Source of the DNA: Clavibacter michiganensis subsp. insidiosus
GTDB taxonomy: Bacteria > Actinomycetota > Actinomycetes > Actinomycetales > Microbacteriaceae
DNA: 64,000 nucleotides
Reading direction: 5' to 3'
Assembly (NCBI RefSeq): GCF_002240565.1
Contig: NZ_MZMO01000001.1
Span: 1,302,001-1,366,000 of the forward strand
The notes beneath the pieces were generated by a model. That model did not search any database. It worked only from the letters and a program-made list of their open reading frames with translations, and was not told the DNA's origin. A program made the translations under genes and the position numbers. Numbering within the stretch: the stretch's first letter is position 1; each line of letters opens with the position of its first letter. Positions 8,342 to 17,113 of the stretch are shown here, piece by piece.

Positions 8342-9502
8342 ATGGACATGCGATACGGGATCACCCCCCACCGGGCACCGGCGCGGATGACGGGCACGGG
8401 TCCGGGCGGGCTGCCGTTCCGCGTCGTCAACGGCGACGCGTCCTACGTCAACGTGCCGGACGCGCTGAACGCGTGGCAGCTCGTCCGTGAGGGCGCCGTC
8501 GCCCTCGGCGCGGTGGTCGCGGCGTCGTTCACGCACGTGTCCCCGGCCGGTGTCGCGCGCGCCGGGGCGCTGGATGCGGTCGTCCGCGCCGACTCCGGGC
8601 TCGCCGCCGCCGAGGAGGTCGACGACGTGACGAGCGCGTACCTCCGCGCGCGCGACGCCGATCCGAGGTCGTCCTACGGGGACTTCGTCGCCGTCAGCCA
8701 CGACGTCTCCCGCGGTCTCGCGACGCGCCTCGCGGGCATGGTCTCCGACGGGATCATCGCGCCGGGCTTCGAGGAGGGCGCCGTCGAGATCCTGCGCCGC
8801 AAGAAGAGGGGCGCGTTCGTCGTCCTGCACGCGGACGAGGGCTTCGTCCCGCCGCCCGAGGAGTCGCGGGAGGTCTTCGGGGTGCGTCTCACGCAGCCGA
8901 CGGACCGGGTGGTCATCGACCGCGGGCTGCTCGCGGACGTGGACGGCGGGCCCCTACCGGATCGCGCCGCGGACGACCTGCTGCTCGGCATGGTCGCGCT
9001 CCGCTACACGCAGTCGAACTCCGTGGCCCACGTGCGGGACGGCGTCACGCTGGGGATCGGCGCCGGGCAGCAGTCGCGGGTGGACTGCACCCGGCTCGCG
9101 GGGGCGAAGGCCGACACCTGGTGGCTGCGGCGCCTCTCGGTCGTGCGGGACATGGCGTTCCGGGAGGGCGTCAGCAGGCAGGAGCGGATCAACTGCCGGA
9201 TCCGGTGCCTCGAGGGCGACATGACGGCCGACGAGGCGTCGCGGCTGGCGGGCTCCCTGCTCGGCCCGGCTCCCGTCATCGGCGACGACGACCGGCGCGC
9301 GTGGATGGCCGGCCTCGACGAGGTGGGCTTCGTCTCGGACGGCTTCCTGCCGTTCCGGGACAACGTCGACCACGCGGTGCGTCACGGCGTGCGGTGCATC
9401 GCCGAACCCGGGGGATCTGTGCGCGCGGACGAGGTCGCGGCCGCCTGCGCCGAGCACGGGATCACCCGCGTGCGGACCGGTCTGCGGCTGTTCCACCACT
9501 GA
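8342..9502 (+). CDS. Stand-alone AICAR transformylase-like protein (PurH C-terminal domain only)
   Basis: The 386-residue protein matches the AICAR formyltransferase half of PurH without the IMP cyclohydrolase half. It has MRYGITPHRAPA, SFTHVSPAG, YTQSNSVAHV, and LGIGAGQQSRVDCTRLAGAK followed by WWLR. In known enzymes the SFKHVSPAG Lys-His pair takes part in formyl transfer. Here the Lys is Thr64 (His65 kept), so activity is uncertain. It may transfer formyl to AICAR, act in a variant manner, or be a regulator. ATGs occur at 8342 and 8348; GGGGAGG lies upstream. It stands alone between the acidic-protein operon and the siderophore operon. Confidence 0.85.
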   Translation: MDMRYGITPHRAPARMTGTGPGGLPFRVVNGDASYVNVPDALNAWQLVREGAVALGAVVAASFTHVSPAGVARAGALDAVVRADSGLAAAEEVDDVTSAYLRARDADPRSSYGDFVAVSHDVSRGLATRLAGMVSDGIIAPGFEEGAVEILRRKKRGAFVVLHADEGFVPPPEESREVFGVRLTQPTDRVVIDRGLLADVDGGPLPDRAADDLLLGMVALRYTQSNSVAHVRDGVTLGIGAGQQSRVDCTRLAGAKADTWWLRRLSVVRDMAFREGVSRQERINCRIRCLEGDMTADEASRLAGSLLGPAPVIGDDDRRAWMAGLDEVGFVSDGFLPFRDNVDHAVRHGVRCIAEPGGSVRADEVAAACAEHGITRVRTGLRLFHH

Positions 9503-9631
9503 CCGCGAGCGCGTCCCCGGTCCCCGCGAGACGGCATCCGCGCCCCCGGATCGGGGTCGCGGCATCGCCTCGCGGAGGGTCCCCGCGAGTTCTCGTCGGC
9601 TGGGTTGCGTTCCCGTCCGAGCACCTTCATA

Positions 9632-9650
9632 TTAGGTGAGCCTTGCCTAA
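9632..9650. promoter_or_regulatory. DtxR/IdeR/DmdR iron box
   Basis: TTAGGTGAGCCTTGCCTAA is an imperfect 19-bp palindrome. It closely fits the iron-box consensus TTAGGTTAGGCTAACCTAA and lies 57 bases before desA. Iron-loaded DtxR-family repressor should bind here and shut the siderophore operon when iron is sufficient. Confidence 0.9.
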
Positions 9651-9706
9651 CTGAGCACGGTGCTCGTGACCCGGACACGGCTCCCCATCGAACCGACGAA
9701 GGACCC

Positions 9707-11317
9707 ATGACCCTCTCCCCGCACGCCTCCCGCCCGTCCGATCCGACGCTCGACGATCCCCGCGCCGACCCGCGTGCGGAGGGCGCGGATCCCGCCCCCG
9801 AGCTCTTCTCCGACCGCTCGCTCCCCGGCTGGGACGCCGCCCTCCGCGCCGCCGCCGCCCACGTCCGCTCCGCCGCCCGCCGCGCCGACGGCCCGTTCAC
9901 CGGCATCACGCCCGACCGCCTCCGCGGATCCTTCGCCGGGCTCGACCTCGACCGCCCGCTCGGCGGCCTCGACGACGCCCTCGACGAGCTCGACGACCTG
10001 TACCTCCGGGACGCCGTCTGGTTCCACGACCCGTCGTACGTCGCGCACCTCAACTGCCCGATCCTCATCCCGGCCATCGCGGGGGAGCTCATCCTCTCGA
10101 GCGTCAACACGTCGATGGACACGTGGGACCAGAGCGCGGGCGCGACCCTCATCGAGCGCGCGCTCATCGACTGGACCGTGGGCCGCGCGGGCCTCGGCGA
10201 CGAGGCGGACGGCGTGTTCACGAGCGGCGGCAGCCAGTCGAACCTGCAGGCGCTCCTGCTCGCGCGCGACGAGGCGGCGGCCGTGCACGGGCTGTCGATG
10301 GATGACCGGCAGCGGATGCGGATCCTCGTGAGCGACGTCGGCCACTTCAGCGTCGAGAAGAGCGCGCGGATCCTCGGCCTCGCCCCCGACGCGGTCATCC
10401 GCGTGCCGAGCGACGACGCCAAGCGCATGCGGGTCGACGCCCTCGAGCGCGAGCTCGCGGGCTGCTACGCGGCCGGGCTCCTGCCCGTCGCCGTGGTCGC
10501 GACCGCCGGCACCACCGACTTCGGCAGCGTCGACCCGCTGCCCGCGATCGGCAACGTGTGCCGACGCGAGGGGATCTGGCTGCACGTCGACGCCGCGTAC
10601 GGCGGCGGGCTGCTCACCTCGCTCCGGCACCGGCGCCTGCTCGACGGGATCGAGCGCGCCGACTCGGTGACGGTCGACTACCACAAGACCTTCTTCCAGC
10701 CCGTGAGCTCCAGCGCGCTCCTCGTGCGCGACGGCCGCACGCTCCGGCACGCGACGCTGCACGCCGACTACCTGAACCCCGCGGATCGCGCGCACGAGGA
10801 GATCCCGAACCAGGTCGACAAGTCGCTGCAGACCACCAGGCGCTTCGACGCGCTGAAGCTCTGGCTCACGCTGCGGACGGTGGGTGCCGACGGGGTGGGG
10901 CGGATGCTCGACGACGTGATCGCGCTCGCCGACCGCACGTGGTCCGCGCTGCGGCGGGAGCCGGCGCTCGAGGTGGTGGTGCGGCCCGAGATCAGCGCGC
11001 TCGTGTTCCGGTACGTGCCGGCGGGCGAGCGGGGCGGACCAGCGGGACCCGACGCGGGAGCGCGCTCGGACGCCGTGAACCGCGGCATCCGGCAGGCGAT
11101 CCAGGACTCCGGCCGCGCGATGGTCGCCGCCACCCGCGTGGACGGGCGCGCGCACCTCAAGCTCACGCTGCTCAACCCGGCGACCACGGACGCGCACATC
11201 GCGGAGATCCTCGGGATGGTGGTGGCGGCGGGCGACGCGCTCGACGCCGGGCTGGTCGACGCGGCGCCCGGCGCGCCCGCCGCAGCCGCCGCCGCCGTCG
11301 CGGAGGCCGGCCGATGA
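9707..11317 (+). CDS. desA: PLP-dependent decarboxylase of siderophore synthesis (DesA-like)
   Basis: The 536-residue protein is a group-II PLP decarboxylase: it has TSGGSQSNLQAL, HVDAAYGGG and VDYHKTFFQP with the PLP-binding Lys at about residue 327. In desferrioxamine pathways this enzyme turns lysine into cadaverine; a diaminobutyrate substrate is the main alternative. It heads an operon with an N-hydroxylase, acyltransferase and NIS synthetase under an iron box, which favours DesA. The ATG has GAAGGA just upstream. The stop overlaps the desB start (ATGA). Confidence 0.9.
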   Translation: MTLSPHASRPSDPTLDDPRADPRAEGADPAPELFSDRSLPGWDAALRAAAAHVRSAARRADGPFTGITPDRLRGSFAGLDLDRPLGGLDDALDELDDLYLRDAVWFHDPSYVAHLNCPILIPAIAGELILSSVNTSMDTWDQSAGATLIERALIDWTVGRAGLGDEADGVFTSGGSQSNLQALLLARDEAAAVHGLSMDDRQRMRILVSDVGHFSVEKSARILGLAPDAVIRVPSDDAKRMRVDALERELAGCYAAGLLPVAVVATAGTTDFGSVDPLPAIGNVCRREGIWLHVDAAYGGGLLTSLRHRRLLDGIERADSVTVDYHKTFFQPVSSSALLVRDGRTLRHATLHADYLNPADRAHEEIPNQVDKSLQTTRRFDALKLWLTLRTVGADGVGRMLDDVIALADRTWSALRREPALEVVVRPEISALVFRYVPAGERGGPAGPDAGARSDAVNRGIRQAIQDSGRAMVAATRVDGRAHLKLTLLNPATTDAHIAEILGMVVAAGDALDAGLVDAAPGAPAAAAAAVAEAGR

Positions 11318-12684
11318 GCGCCGCCCCCGACCGCGTCCACGACGTCGTCGCGATCGGCCTCGGCCCCGCGAACCTCGGGCTCGCCTGCCTCGCGGATCCT
11401 CTCGACCTCGACCTCGTCGTCCTCGAGCGGAAGCCGCGCTTCGACTGGCACCCCGGCATGATGCTGCCGACCGCGCACCTGCAGACGCCGTTCCTCGCCG
11501 ACCTCGTGACGCTCGCGGATCCGACCTCGCGCTTCTCGTTCCTCGCCTACCTCAAGGACGCCGGGCGGCTCTACTCCTTCTACATCCGCGAGGACTTCTT
11601 CGTGCTGCGCAGCGAGTACGTCGCCTACTGCCGGTGGGCGGCGGAGCGCGCGCGGGGGATCGAGCTCGACCGCGACGTGCGGGCGGTCTCGTTCGACGAG
11701 GCCCTCGGCGCGTACGTCGTCGAGTCGGTCGACGCGGCGGGCACCGCGCACGTGCACCGCGGCCGGAACCTGGTGGCCGGCGTCGGCACGCCGCCCTGGC
11801 TCCCCGAGGCCGTCCGGGACCTGCCGGGCGTCGTGCACAGCTCCGGCTACCTCGGAGCCAAGGACGCGCTGCAGGAGCGGGACGCGATCACCGTGGTCGG
11901 CAGCGGGCAGAGCGCGGCGGAGATCTACCGCGACCTGCTCGAGGACGTGGACTCGCGCGGCTACCGGCTCGACTGGATCACGCGCTCGCCGCGGTTCTTC
12001 CCGCTCGAGTACACGCGGCTCACGCTCGAGATGACGAGCCCCGAGTACAGCGACCACTTCTTCGGCCTGCCCGCCGACGCGCGCGAGGTGCTGCTGCGCG
12101 AGCAGCGGAACCTCTACAAGGGGATCGACTCGGAGCTCATCGACGAGATCTTCCACGCGCTCTACCGGAAGCGGCTCGCGTTCGACGCGCTGCGCACGGA
12201 GGGGCGGCTCGCGGCAGGCGGCGACGCGGGATCCGGCGTGCCGACCCGGCTGCTCACCAACGCGGAGGTCGTGTCCGCGCGGCCGACGCCCGACGGCGGC
12301 GCGGTCCTCGGGCTGCGGCACGCGGAGACGGGCGCCGAGCGCGACTGGCCGACGGGCGCGGTGATCATGGCGAGCGGCTACGACGCACGGGCACCGCGGA
12401 TCCTCGACGGGCTCGGCGACCGCGTGCATCGCGACGCGCGCGGCCGGCTCGACGTGGCGCGCGAGCACACGGTCGACGACGCGGGCACGCTCTTCGTGCA
12501 GAACGCGGAGGTGCACACGCACGGCTTCGTCGCGCCCGACCTCGGGATGACGGCGCACCGCAACTCGCGCATCCTGCGCGCCATCACGGGGCGCGAGGAC
12601 TACGCGGTGGAGGAGCGGATCGCGTTCCAGGAGTTCGGCCTGCCCGACGACCTGCCCGCGGCCGGATCGGGGGTGCTCGCGTGA
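11314..12684 (+). CDS. desB: Lysine/cadaverine N-hydroxylase (DesB-like)
   Basis: The 456-residue FAD/NADPH monooxygenase has an FAD-binding GLGPANLGLA near the N-terminus and the NADPH-binding VVGSGQSAAEIY near the middle. It also has the family motifs MMLPTAHLQTPFLADLVT and NAEVHTHGF. It should N-hydroxylate cadaverine (or a related diamine) to create the hydroxamate that binds iron. It is translationally coupled to desA (ATGA) and to the next gene (GTGA). Length is normal for the family. Confidence 0.93.
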   Translation: MSAAPDRVHDVVAIGLGPANLGLACLADPLDLDLVVLERKPRFDWHPGMMLPTAHLQTPFLADLVTLADPTSRFSFLAYLKDAGRLYSFYIREDFFVLRSEYVAYCRWAAERARGIELDRDVRAVSFDEALGAYVVESVDAAGTAHVHRGRNLVAGVGTPPWLPEAVRDLPGVVHSSGYLGAKDALQERDAITVVGSGQSAAEIYRDLLEDVDSRGYRLDWITRSPRFFPLEYTRLTLEMTSPEYSDHFFGLPADAREVLLREQRNLYKGIDSELIDEIFHALYRKRLAFDALRTEGRLAAGGDAGSGVPTRLLTNAEVVSARPTPDGGAVLGLRHAETGAERDWPTGAVIMASGYDARAPRILDGLGDRVHRDARGRLDVAREHTVDDAGTLFVQNAEVHTHGFVAPDLGMTAHRNSRILRAITGREDYAVEERIAFQEFGLPDDLPAAGSGVLA

Positions 12685-15182
12685 GCGCGCCCGTCGCCGA
12701 GGCGCCCGCCGCCGAGGCCATCGCCTACTCCCTCGACCTCCGCCCGCTCGACCCGGACGCCGACGCCGCGCTCGTGCACGCCTGGGTCACGGCGCCGCGC
12801 GCCCGCTTCTGGCAGATGGAGCACGCGACCCTCGACGACGTGCGGGCCGAGTACCGGTCCATCGCGGCGGATCCGCGGCGCGAGGCCTGGATCGGCCTCC
12901 ACGACGGCGCCCCCGCGTTCCTCGTCGAGGCCTACGACCCGGCGGACGACCCCATCGGCGCCCACCTGGATCCGCTCCCCGGCGACCGCGGCATGCACCT
13001 GCTCGTCGCCCCGCCGACCGGCGACCCGCTGCCCGGGTTCACGACCGCGGTCATGCGCCACGTCGTCGCGCACCTGCTGCGGGATCCGGCCGTGCGGCGC
13101 CTCGTCGTCGAGCCCGACGTCCGCAACACCCGGATCCAGCGCCTCAACGAGCTCGTCGGCTTCCGACCGCTCCGCGTCGTCGACCTCGGCGCCAAGCACG
13201 CGCTCCTCAGCGTCGCCACGCGCGACGACGCCCTCCCGCACGCCTCCCCGACGGATGGACACGACATGACCCTCACCCACGACCACGCCCTCGACGTCCG
13301 CTCCGAGACCCGGCCGGCTGCCGCGGCGAGGACCGCCGAGCCGGATCCCCGCGTCCACCGCGCCGCGCACCTCCGCCCCGACGTCTGGGCCGCCGCCACC
13401 CGCCACCTCGCGAGGAAGGCGCTCGCCGAGTTCGCGCACGAGCTGCTCATCGCGCCCGAGCGCGTGGATCCGGAGCGGCCGCCCGGCGCGCCCCGCCGCC
13501 CGCACGGTCCGAGGGACTGGGCCGAGTACCGCGTCGCGAGCGCCGACGGCCGGAGCGCGTACGCTTACCGGGCGCGGATCCTCGAGCTCGACCACTGGGA
13601 CGTCGACGAGTCGAGCATCCGCCGCACGGTCGACGGCGAGCCCGCCGAGCTCGACGCGACCGACCTCGTGCTCGACCTCCGCGACCGCCTGGGGATCACC
13701 GACGAGGTGCTGCCCGTCTACCTCGACGAGATCCAGAGCACGCTCTCGGCCGCCGCCTTCTCCCGCCTCCGCGACGTGCCCGACGCGCGCGGCCTCCTCA
13801 CGGCGTCGTACGCGGAGGTCGAGTCGACGATGGACGAGGGCCACCCGTGCTTCGTCGCGACCAACGGCCGCATCGGCTTCGACCTCGACGACCACGACCG
13901 GTACGCGCCGGAGGCGGGTCAGGACGTGCGGATCCTCTGGCTCGCCGTGCACGCGCGCCTCGCCCGGTTCGCCGCCATCGACGGCCTCGACCGCGAGGCG
14001 TTCCTCGACGCGGAGCTCGGCGGATCCGCCCGCGCCCGCTTCCGCGCGCGCATGGAGGGGCTCGGCATCGACCCCGCCGAGCGGATCCTCGTGCCGGTGC
14101 ACCCGTGGCAGTGGGAGAACGTCGTCACGGTGACCTTCGCCGGCCTCGTGGCCCGGCGCGAGATCGTGCTCCTCGGCACGGGCGACGACGAGTACGGCGC
14201 GCAGCAGTCCATCCGCACGTGGGCCAACCGCACGACCCCCGAGCGCTGCTACGTGAAGACGTCGCTGTCGATCCTCAACATGGGCTTCACGCGCGGACTC
14301 TCGCCCGCGTACATGGCGGTGACCCCGGCGATCAACGACTGGGTGCACGCGCTCGTCACGGGCGACGCGCAGTTCGCCCGGCTCGGCTTCGGGATCCTCC
14401 GCGAGGTCGCCGCGGTCGGCGTGCGCGACGAGCGGGTCGAGTCGGCCCTGCCGCCCGGCCACTCCCACGGGAAGATGCTGTCCGCGCTCTGGCGGGAGTC
14501 GCCCGTGCCCGGGCTCGCGGAGGGCGAGCGGCTGATGAGCATGACGAGCCTGCTGCACGTCGACGCGCACGGCGAGACGGTGCTCGGCGCGCTGATCGAC
14601 GCGTCCGGGATCGGCGCGGCCGCCTGGCTCCGCCGGTGGCTCGACGCCTACCTCGTGCCGCTCGCGCACGCGCTGATCGCGCACGACCTCGCCTTCATGC
14701 CGCACGGCGAGAACGTGATCCTCGTGCTGCGCGACCACGTCGTCGTCCGCGTGCTGATGAAGGACATCGCCGAGGAGGTCGCCCTCTTCGACATGGAGCG
14801 CGAGCTGCCGGACGACGTGCGGCGGATCCGGATGGACATCCCCGAGGGCGAGCGCGCCCTCACGATCTTTACTGACGTGATGGACGGCTTCCTCCGCTTC
14901 GCCGCGGCGCTCCTCGAGGACCGCGACGACCTCGGCCCCGACGGCCTGTGGCGCGTGGCGGCGGAGGCGCTCGCCGACCACGAGCGCGCGCACCCGGAGC
15001 TCGCGGAGCGCATCGCCCGCTTCGACCTCTTCGCGCCGTCGTTCGACCGCTCGTGCCTCAACCGGCTGCAGCTGCGGGACAACCGGCGGATGGTCGACCT
15101 GCAGGCGCCGGTGATGCAGATCCACGGCTCGCTGCGGAACCCGCTCGCGATCCACCGGGGGCTGCGGCCGCGCATCGGCTGA
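12681..15182 (+). CDS. desCD: Fused siderophore acyltransferase-NIS synthetase (DesC-DesD)
   Basis: One frame of 833 residues joins two proteins usually encoded separately. Residues ~15-190 are a GNAT-type siderophore acyltransferase (FWQMEHATLDDVRAEY, GDRGMHLL, RRLVVEPDVRNTRI, ending GAKHALLS). Residues ~230-833 are an IucA/IucC-type NIS synthetase (RKALAEFAHELL, GHPC...NGRIGFD, VHPWQWE, SILNMGFTRGLSP). The first half acylates the hydroxydiamine; the second joins and cyclises units using ATP. An in-frame ATG at 13266, preceded by GGATGGA, could start DesD alone (638 residues). No stop separates the parts. No siderophore-uptake gene is adjacent. Confidence 0.88.
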   Translation: MSAPVAEAPAAEAIAYSLDLRPLDPDADAALVHAWVTAPRARFWQMEHATLDDVRAEYRSIAADPRREAWIGLHDGAPAFLVEAYDPADDPIGAHLDPLPGDRGMHLLVAPPTGDPLPGFTTAVMRHVVAHLLRDPAVRRLVVEPDVRNTRIQRLNELVGFRPLRVVDLGAKHALLSVATRDDALPHASPTDGHDMTLTHDHALDVRSETRPAAAARTAEPDPRVHRAAHLRPDVWAAATRHLARKALAEFAHELLIAPERVDPERPPGAPRRPHGPRDWAEYRVASADGRSAYAYRARILELDHWDVDESSIRRTVDGEPAELDATDLVLDLRDRLGITDEVLPVYLDEIQSTLSAAAFSRLRDVPDARGLLTASYAEVESTMDEGHPCFVATNGRIGFDLDDHDRYAPEAGQDVRILWLAVHARLARFAAIDGLDREAFLDAELGGSARARFRARMEGLGIDPAERILVPVHPWQWENVVTVTFAGLVARREIVLLGTGDDEYGAQQSIRTWANRTTPERCYVKTSLSILNMGFTRGLSPAYMAVTPAINDWVHALVTGDAQFARLGFGILREVAAVGVRDERVESALPPGHSHGKMLSALWRESPVPGLAEGERLMSMTSLLHVDAHGETVLGALIDASGIGAAAWLRRWLDAYLVPLAHALIAHDLAFMPHGENVILVLRDHVVVRVLMKDIAEEVALFDMERELPDDVRRIRMDIPEGERALTIFTDVMDGFLRFAAALLEDRDDLGPDGLWRVAAEALADHERAHPELAERIARFDLFAPSFDRSCLNRLQLRDNRRMVDLQAPVMQIHGSLRNPLAIHRGLRPRIG

Positions 15183-15201
15183 CTCTCCTCGCCCGGACGC
15201 A

Positions 15202-15243
15202 CGAGGAGCCGCCGCCCGCGGATGCGGACGACGGCTCCTCGTC
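15202..15243. terminator. Bidirectional-type hairpin between desCD and hsp20
   Basis: An 11-bp perfect stem (ACGAGGAGCCG / CGGCTCCTCGT) with a 20-base loop lies between the two convergent genes. There is no U-tract, as is common for terminators at this G+C. Confidence 0.6.
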
Positions 15244-15274
15244 GTGTGCGGCGCCTCGTCGGCGCCCGGGTGGA

Positions 15275-15733
15275 TCAGCTCGCGGCGTGCGCGCCCTGCT
15301 CCACCGTGAGGGTGCGGCCCTCCTGGCTCTGCGGCTCGTCGGACGTGACCGCGATCTTGCGCGGCTTTGCCCGCTCGCTCACGGGGATGGTGACGCTCAG
15401 CACGCCGTTGGCGTAGTGCGCCGAGATGCGCTCCGAGTCGATGCCCTGGCCGAGCGTCAGCTGGCGGAGGAACGTGCCGGCCACGCGCTCGCGCGTCAGC
15501 CAGCGGACGTTCTGGTCGCCGGCGAGGGTGCGCTCGGCGCGGATGGTCAGCAGCTGGCCGTCCACGTCGATGTCGACCGAGGCCGGGTCGATGCCCGGGA
15601 GGTCGGCGGCCAGCACGTAGGTGTCGCCCTCGCGGTGCAGGTCGATGGGCATCGGGCGGTTCGCCTGGCGGGTCTCGGCCAGCGCGCCCATGGCGCGGTC
15701 CAGCTCGCGGAACGGATCGAAGGTCATGTTCAT
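15275..15733 (-). CDS. Hsp20 / alpha-crystallin small heat-shock protein
   Basis: The 152-residue protein has a central alpha-crystallin domain (about 40-135: YVLAADLPGIDPASVDIDVDGQ, RTFLRQLTLG-type edge strand, ANGVLSVTIPV). It also has the C-terminal anchor-like tail typical of Hsp20. It is an ATP-independent holdase that keeps unfolding proteins soluble. AGGAG lies 7 bases before the ATG. Two heat-shock operators stand upstream (a HAIR-like repeat and CIRCE), so HspR and HrcA control are both likely. Confidence 0.93.
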   Translation of the reverse strand: MNMTFDPFRELDRAMGALAETRQANRPMPIDLHREGDTYVLAADLPGIDPASVDIDVDGQLLTIRAERTLAGDQNVRWLTRERVAGTFLRQLTLGQGIDSERISAHYANGVLSVTIPVSERAKPRKIAVTSDEPQSQEGRTLTVEQGAHAAS

Positions 15734-15772
15734 GCTCGACTCCTCTGATGATCTGCGGTGATGATCTGTGGG

Positions 15773-15793
15773 GTTGAGCCCTCTCGGCTCAAC
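15773..15793. promoter_or_regulatory. HAIR-like inverted repeat (HspR operator)
   Basis: GTTGAGC-N7-GCTCAAC, perfect arms and the 7-base spacing of HAIR (CTTGAGT-N7-ACTCAAG). It lies 40 bases before the hsp20 start. The outer base pair and the inner T/A pair differ from consensus. Confidence 0.65.
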
Positions 15794-15803
15794 TACGGCG
15801 AGA

Positions 15804-15830
15804 TTAGCACTCGGCACGGGCGAGTGCCAA
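15804..15830. promoter_or_regulatory. CIRCE element (HrcA operator)
   Basis: Left arm TTAGCACTC matches CIRCE exactly. A 9-base spacer follows, then GAGTGCCAA, one base away from GAGTGCTAA. This is the HrcA-binding site for heat-inducible control of hsp20. Confidence 0.9.
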
Positions 15831-15868
15831 GCCGTTCGCCGAGGGCGAATGCGACCCTCACCACCTCT

Positions 15869-16219
15869 TCAGGAGCGGCGGCGGAGGTCGCGCTCCATGC
15901 GCCCGATGAGCGTCCACACGGCGCGCGAGAGATCCGGGTGCTCCAGCGCGATGCCGCGCAGCAGCCGGTACTCGAAGCGCGCGACGACCCCGGGCTCGGT
16001 CGACGGGTGGCGCACGCGGGCCAGCTCCTCGGCCATCCCGTCGGCTTCCAGCGCGTCCTGGCGGAGGGTCGCGACCACGTGCTCGTCCACGGTCGGCAGC
16101 TGGGGGATGATCTCCCACGGGTCGTCGCCGTTCCGGCAGCGGTGCTCGATCACGGCGTCCAGCTCGTCGCGGGCCTCCTGGCGCAGCACCTCGAGGCTGG
16201 CGGGGAAGCGGGCGTGCAC
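15869..16219 (-). CDS. Conserved-looking hypothetical protein, 116 residues
   Basis: A soluble, mostly helical-looking protein (FPASLEVLRQEARDELDAVI, VARFEYRLLRGIALEHPD, VWTLIGRMERDLRRRS) with no recognised domain. The GTG start has GAGAGGA 7 bases upstream. It is divergent from the SDR gene at 16357. Function unknown. Confidence 0.6.
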   Translation of the reverse strand: MHARFPASLEVLRQEARDELDAVIEHRCRNGDDPWEIIPQLPTVDEHVVATLRQDALEADGMAEELARVRHPSTEPGVVARFEYRLLRGIALEHPDLSRAVWTLIGRMERDLRRRS

Positions 16220-16356
16220 GGGCGGATCCTCTCGGGCGGCGGGCCGACGCGCCTCGCGGCCGCCGGTCCCTTCACGCTACGTCATGCTCCGGAGCGCTCC
16301 CGACGGGATGGCCGGACGCCGTCGATAGCCTGGGGGACCGCGACCCAGGAGGATCC

Positions 16357-17049
16357 ATGACCGACCACGCCCGCCCCGTCGCCCTCGTCACGGGAGCCAC
16401 CCGCGGCATCGGCCGCGCCGTCGCCGAGGACCTCGGCCGCACGCACCGCGTGATCGTGCACGGCCGCGACCGCGACGCCGTCGACGCGCTCGCCGCCTCC
16501 CTCCCCGACGCGGTCGGCTGGGCCGCCGACCTCGCCGCGGGCGGTCTCGCGGACCTCGTGCCCGACCTCGACCGCCTCGACGTGCTCGTGCACTCCGCCG
16601 GCGTGATCGGCGGCGACGCCGTCGCGACCACGCCCGTCGACGAGTGGCGCCGCGTCTTCGAGGTCAACGTCTTCGCGGTGGCCGAGGTGACGCGCGCGGT
16701 CCTGCCCGCGCTCCGGGCGGCCAAGGGGCAGGTCGTGCTCGTCAACTCCGGATCCGGCTTCACGGCGAACCCGACGGGCGGCGTCTACGCGGGATCCAAG
16801 TTCGCCCTCCGCGCGCTCGGCGACGCCCTCCGCGAGGAGGAGCGCCCGCACGGCGTGCGCGTCTCGAGCGTGCACCCCGGCCGCGTCGCCACCGACATGC
16901 AGCGCGAGCTCCGCGCCAAGGAGGGCGGCGAGTACGACGAGACGCGCTACCTCGAGCCCGCGTCCGTCGCGCGCGCCGTGCGCCTCGTCGTCGACCAGAC
17001 CCGCGACGGCACGCTCGAGTCGGTGTCGCTGCGGCCGTTCGGGGGCTGA
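16357..17049 (+). CDS. Short-chain dehydrogenase/reductase
   Basis: The 230-residue SDR has the cofactor motif VTGATRGIGRAVA near the N-terminus, HSAGVIG in place of NNAG, a Ser in VNSGSGF, and the YAGSK catalytic Tyr/Lys pair. It ends with SVSLRPFGG. Clear SD AGGAGG precedes the ATG; a TAGCCT box sits about 30 bases upstream. Substrate unknown; it lies just before a MarR-type repressor and its operator. Confidence 0.88.
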   Translation: MTDHARPVALVTGATRGIGRAVAEDLGRTHRVIVHGRDRDAVDALAASLPDAVGWAADLAAGGLADLVPDLDRLDVLVHSAGVIGGDAVATTPVDEWRRVFEVNVFAVAEVTRAVLPALRAAKGQVVLVNSGSGFTANPTGGVYAGSKFALRALGDALREEERPHGVRVSSVHPGRVATDMQRELRAKEGGEYDETRYLEPASVARAVRLVVDQTRDGTLESVSLRPFGG

Positions 17050-17068
17050 TCCGTCCGGTCCGACCACG

Positions 17069-17093
17069 AGATCATCTCTGGACAAGATGATCT
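17069..17093. promoter_or_regulatory. Palindromic operator upstream of marR
   Basis: AGATCATCT-N7-AGATGATCT is a perfect 9-bp inverted repeat that is AT-rich against its surroundings. It lies 20 bases before the marR ATG. Its form and location fit autoregulation by the MarR protein; the SDR stop is only 19 bases upstream. Confidence 0.75.
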
Positions 17094-17113
17094 TTCCGGG
17101 ATACGTTCTCGTC

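Noticed and set aside
11634..12680. N-terminal extension of the desCD frame
   Set aside because: The sequence is Arg/Ala-rich, out-of-frame translation of desB; the real start is the GTG at 12681 overlapping the desB stop.
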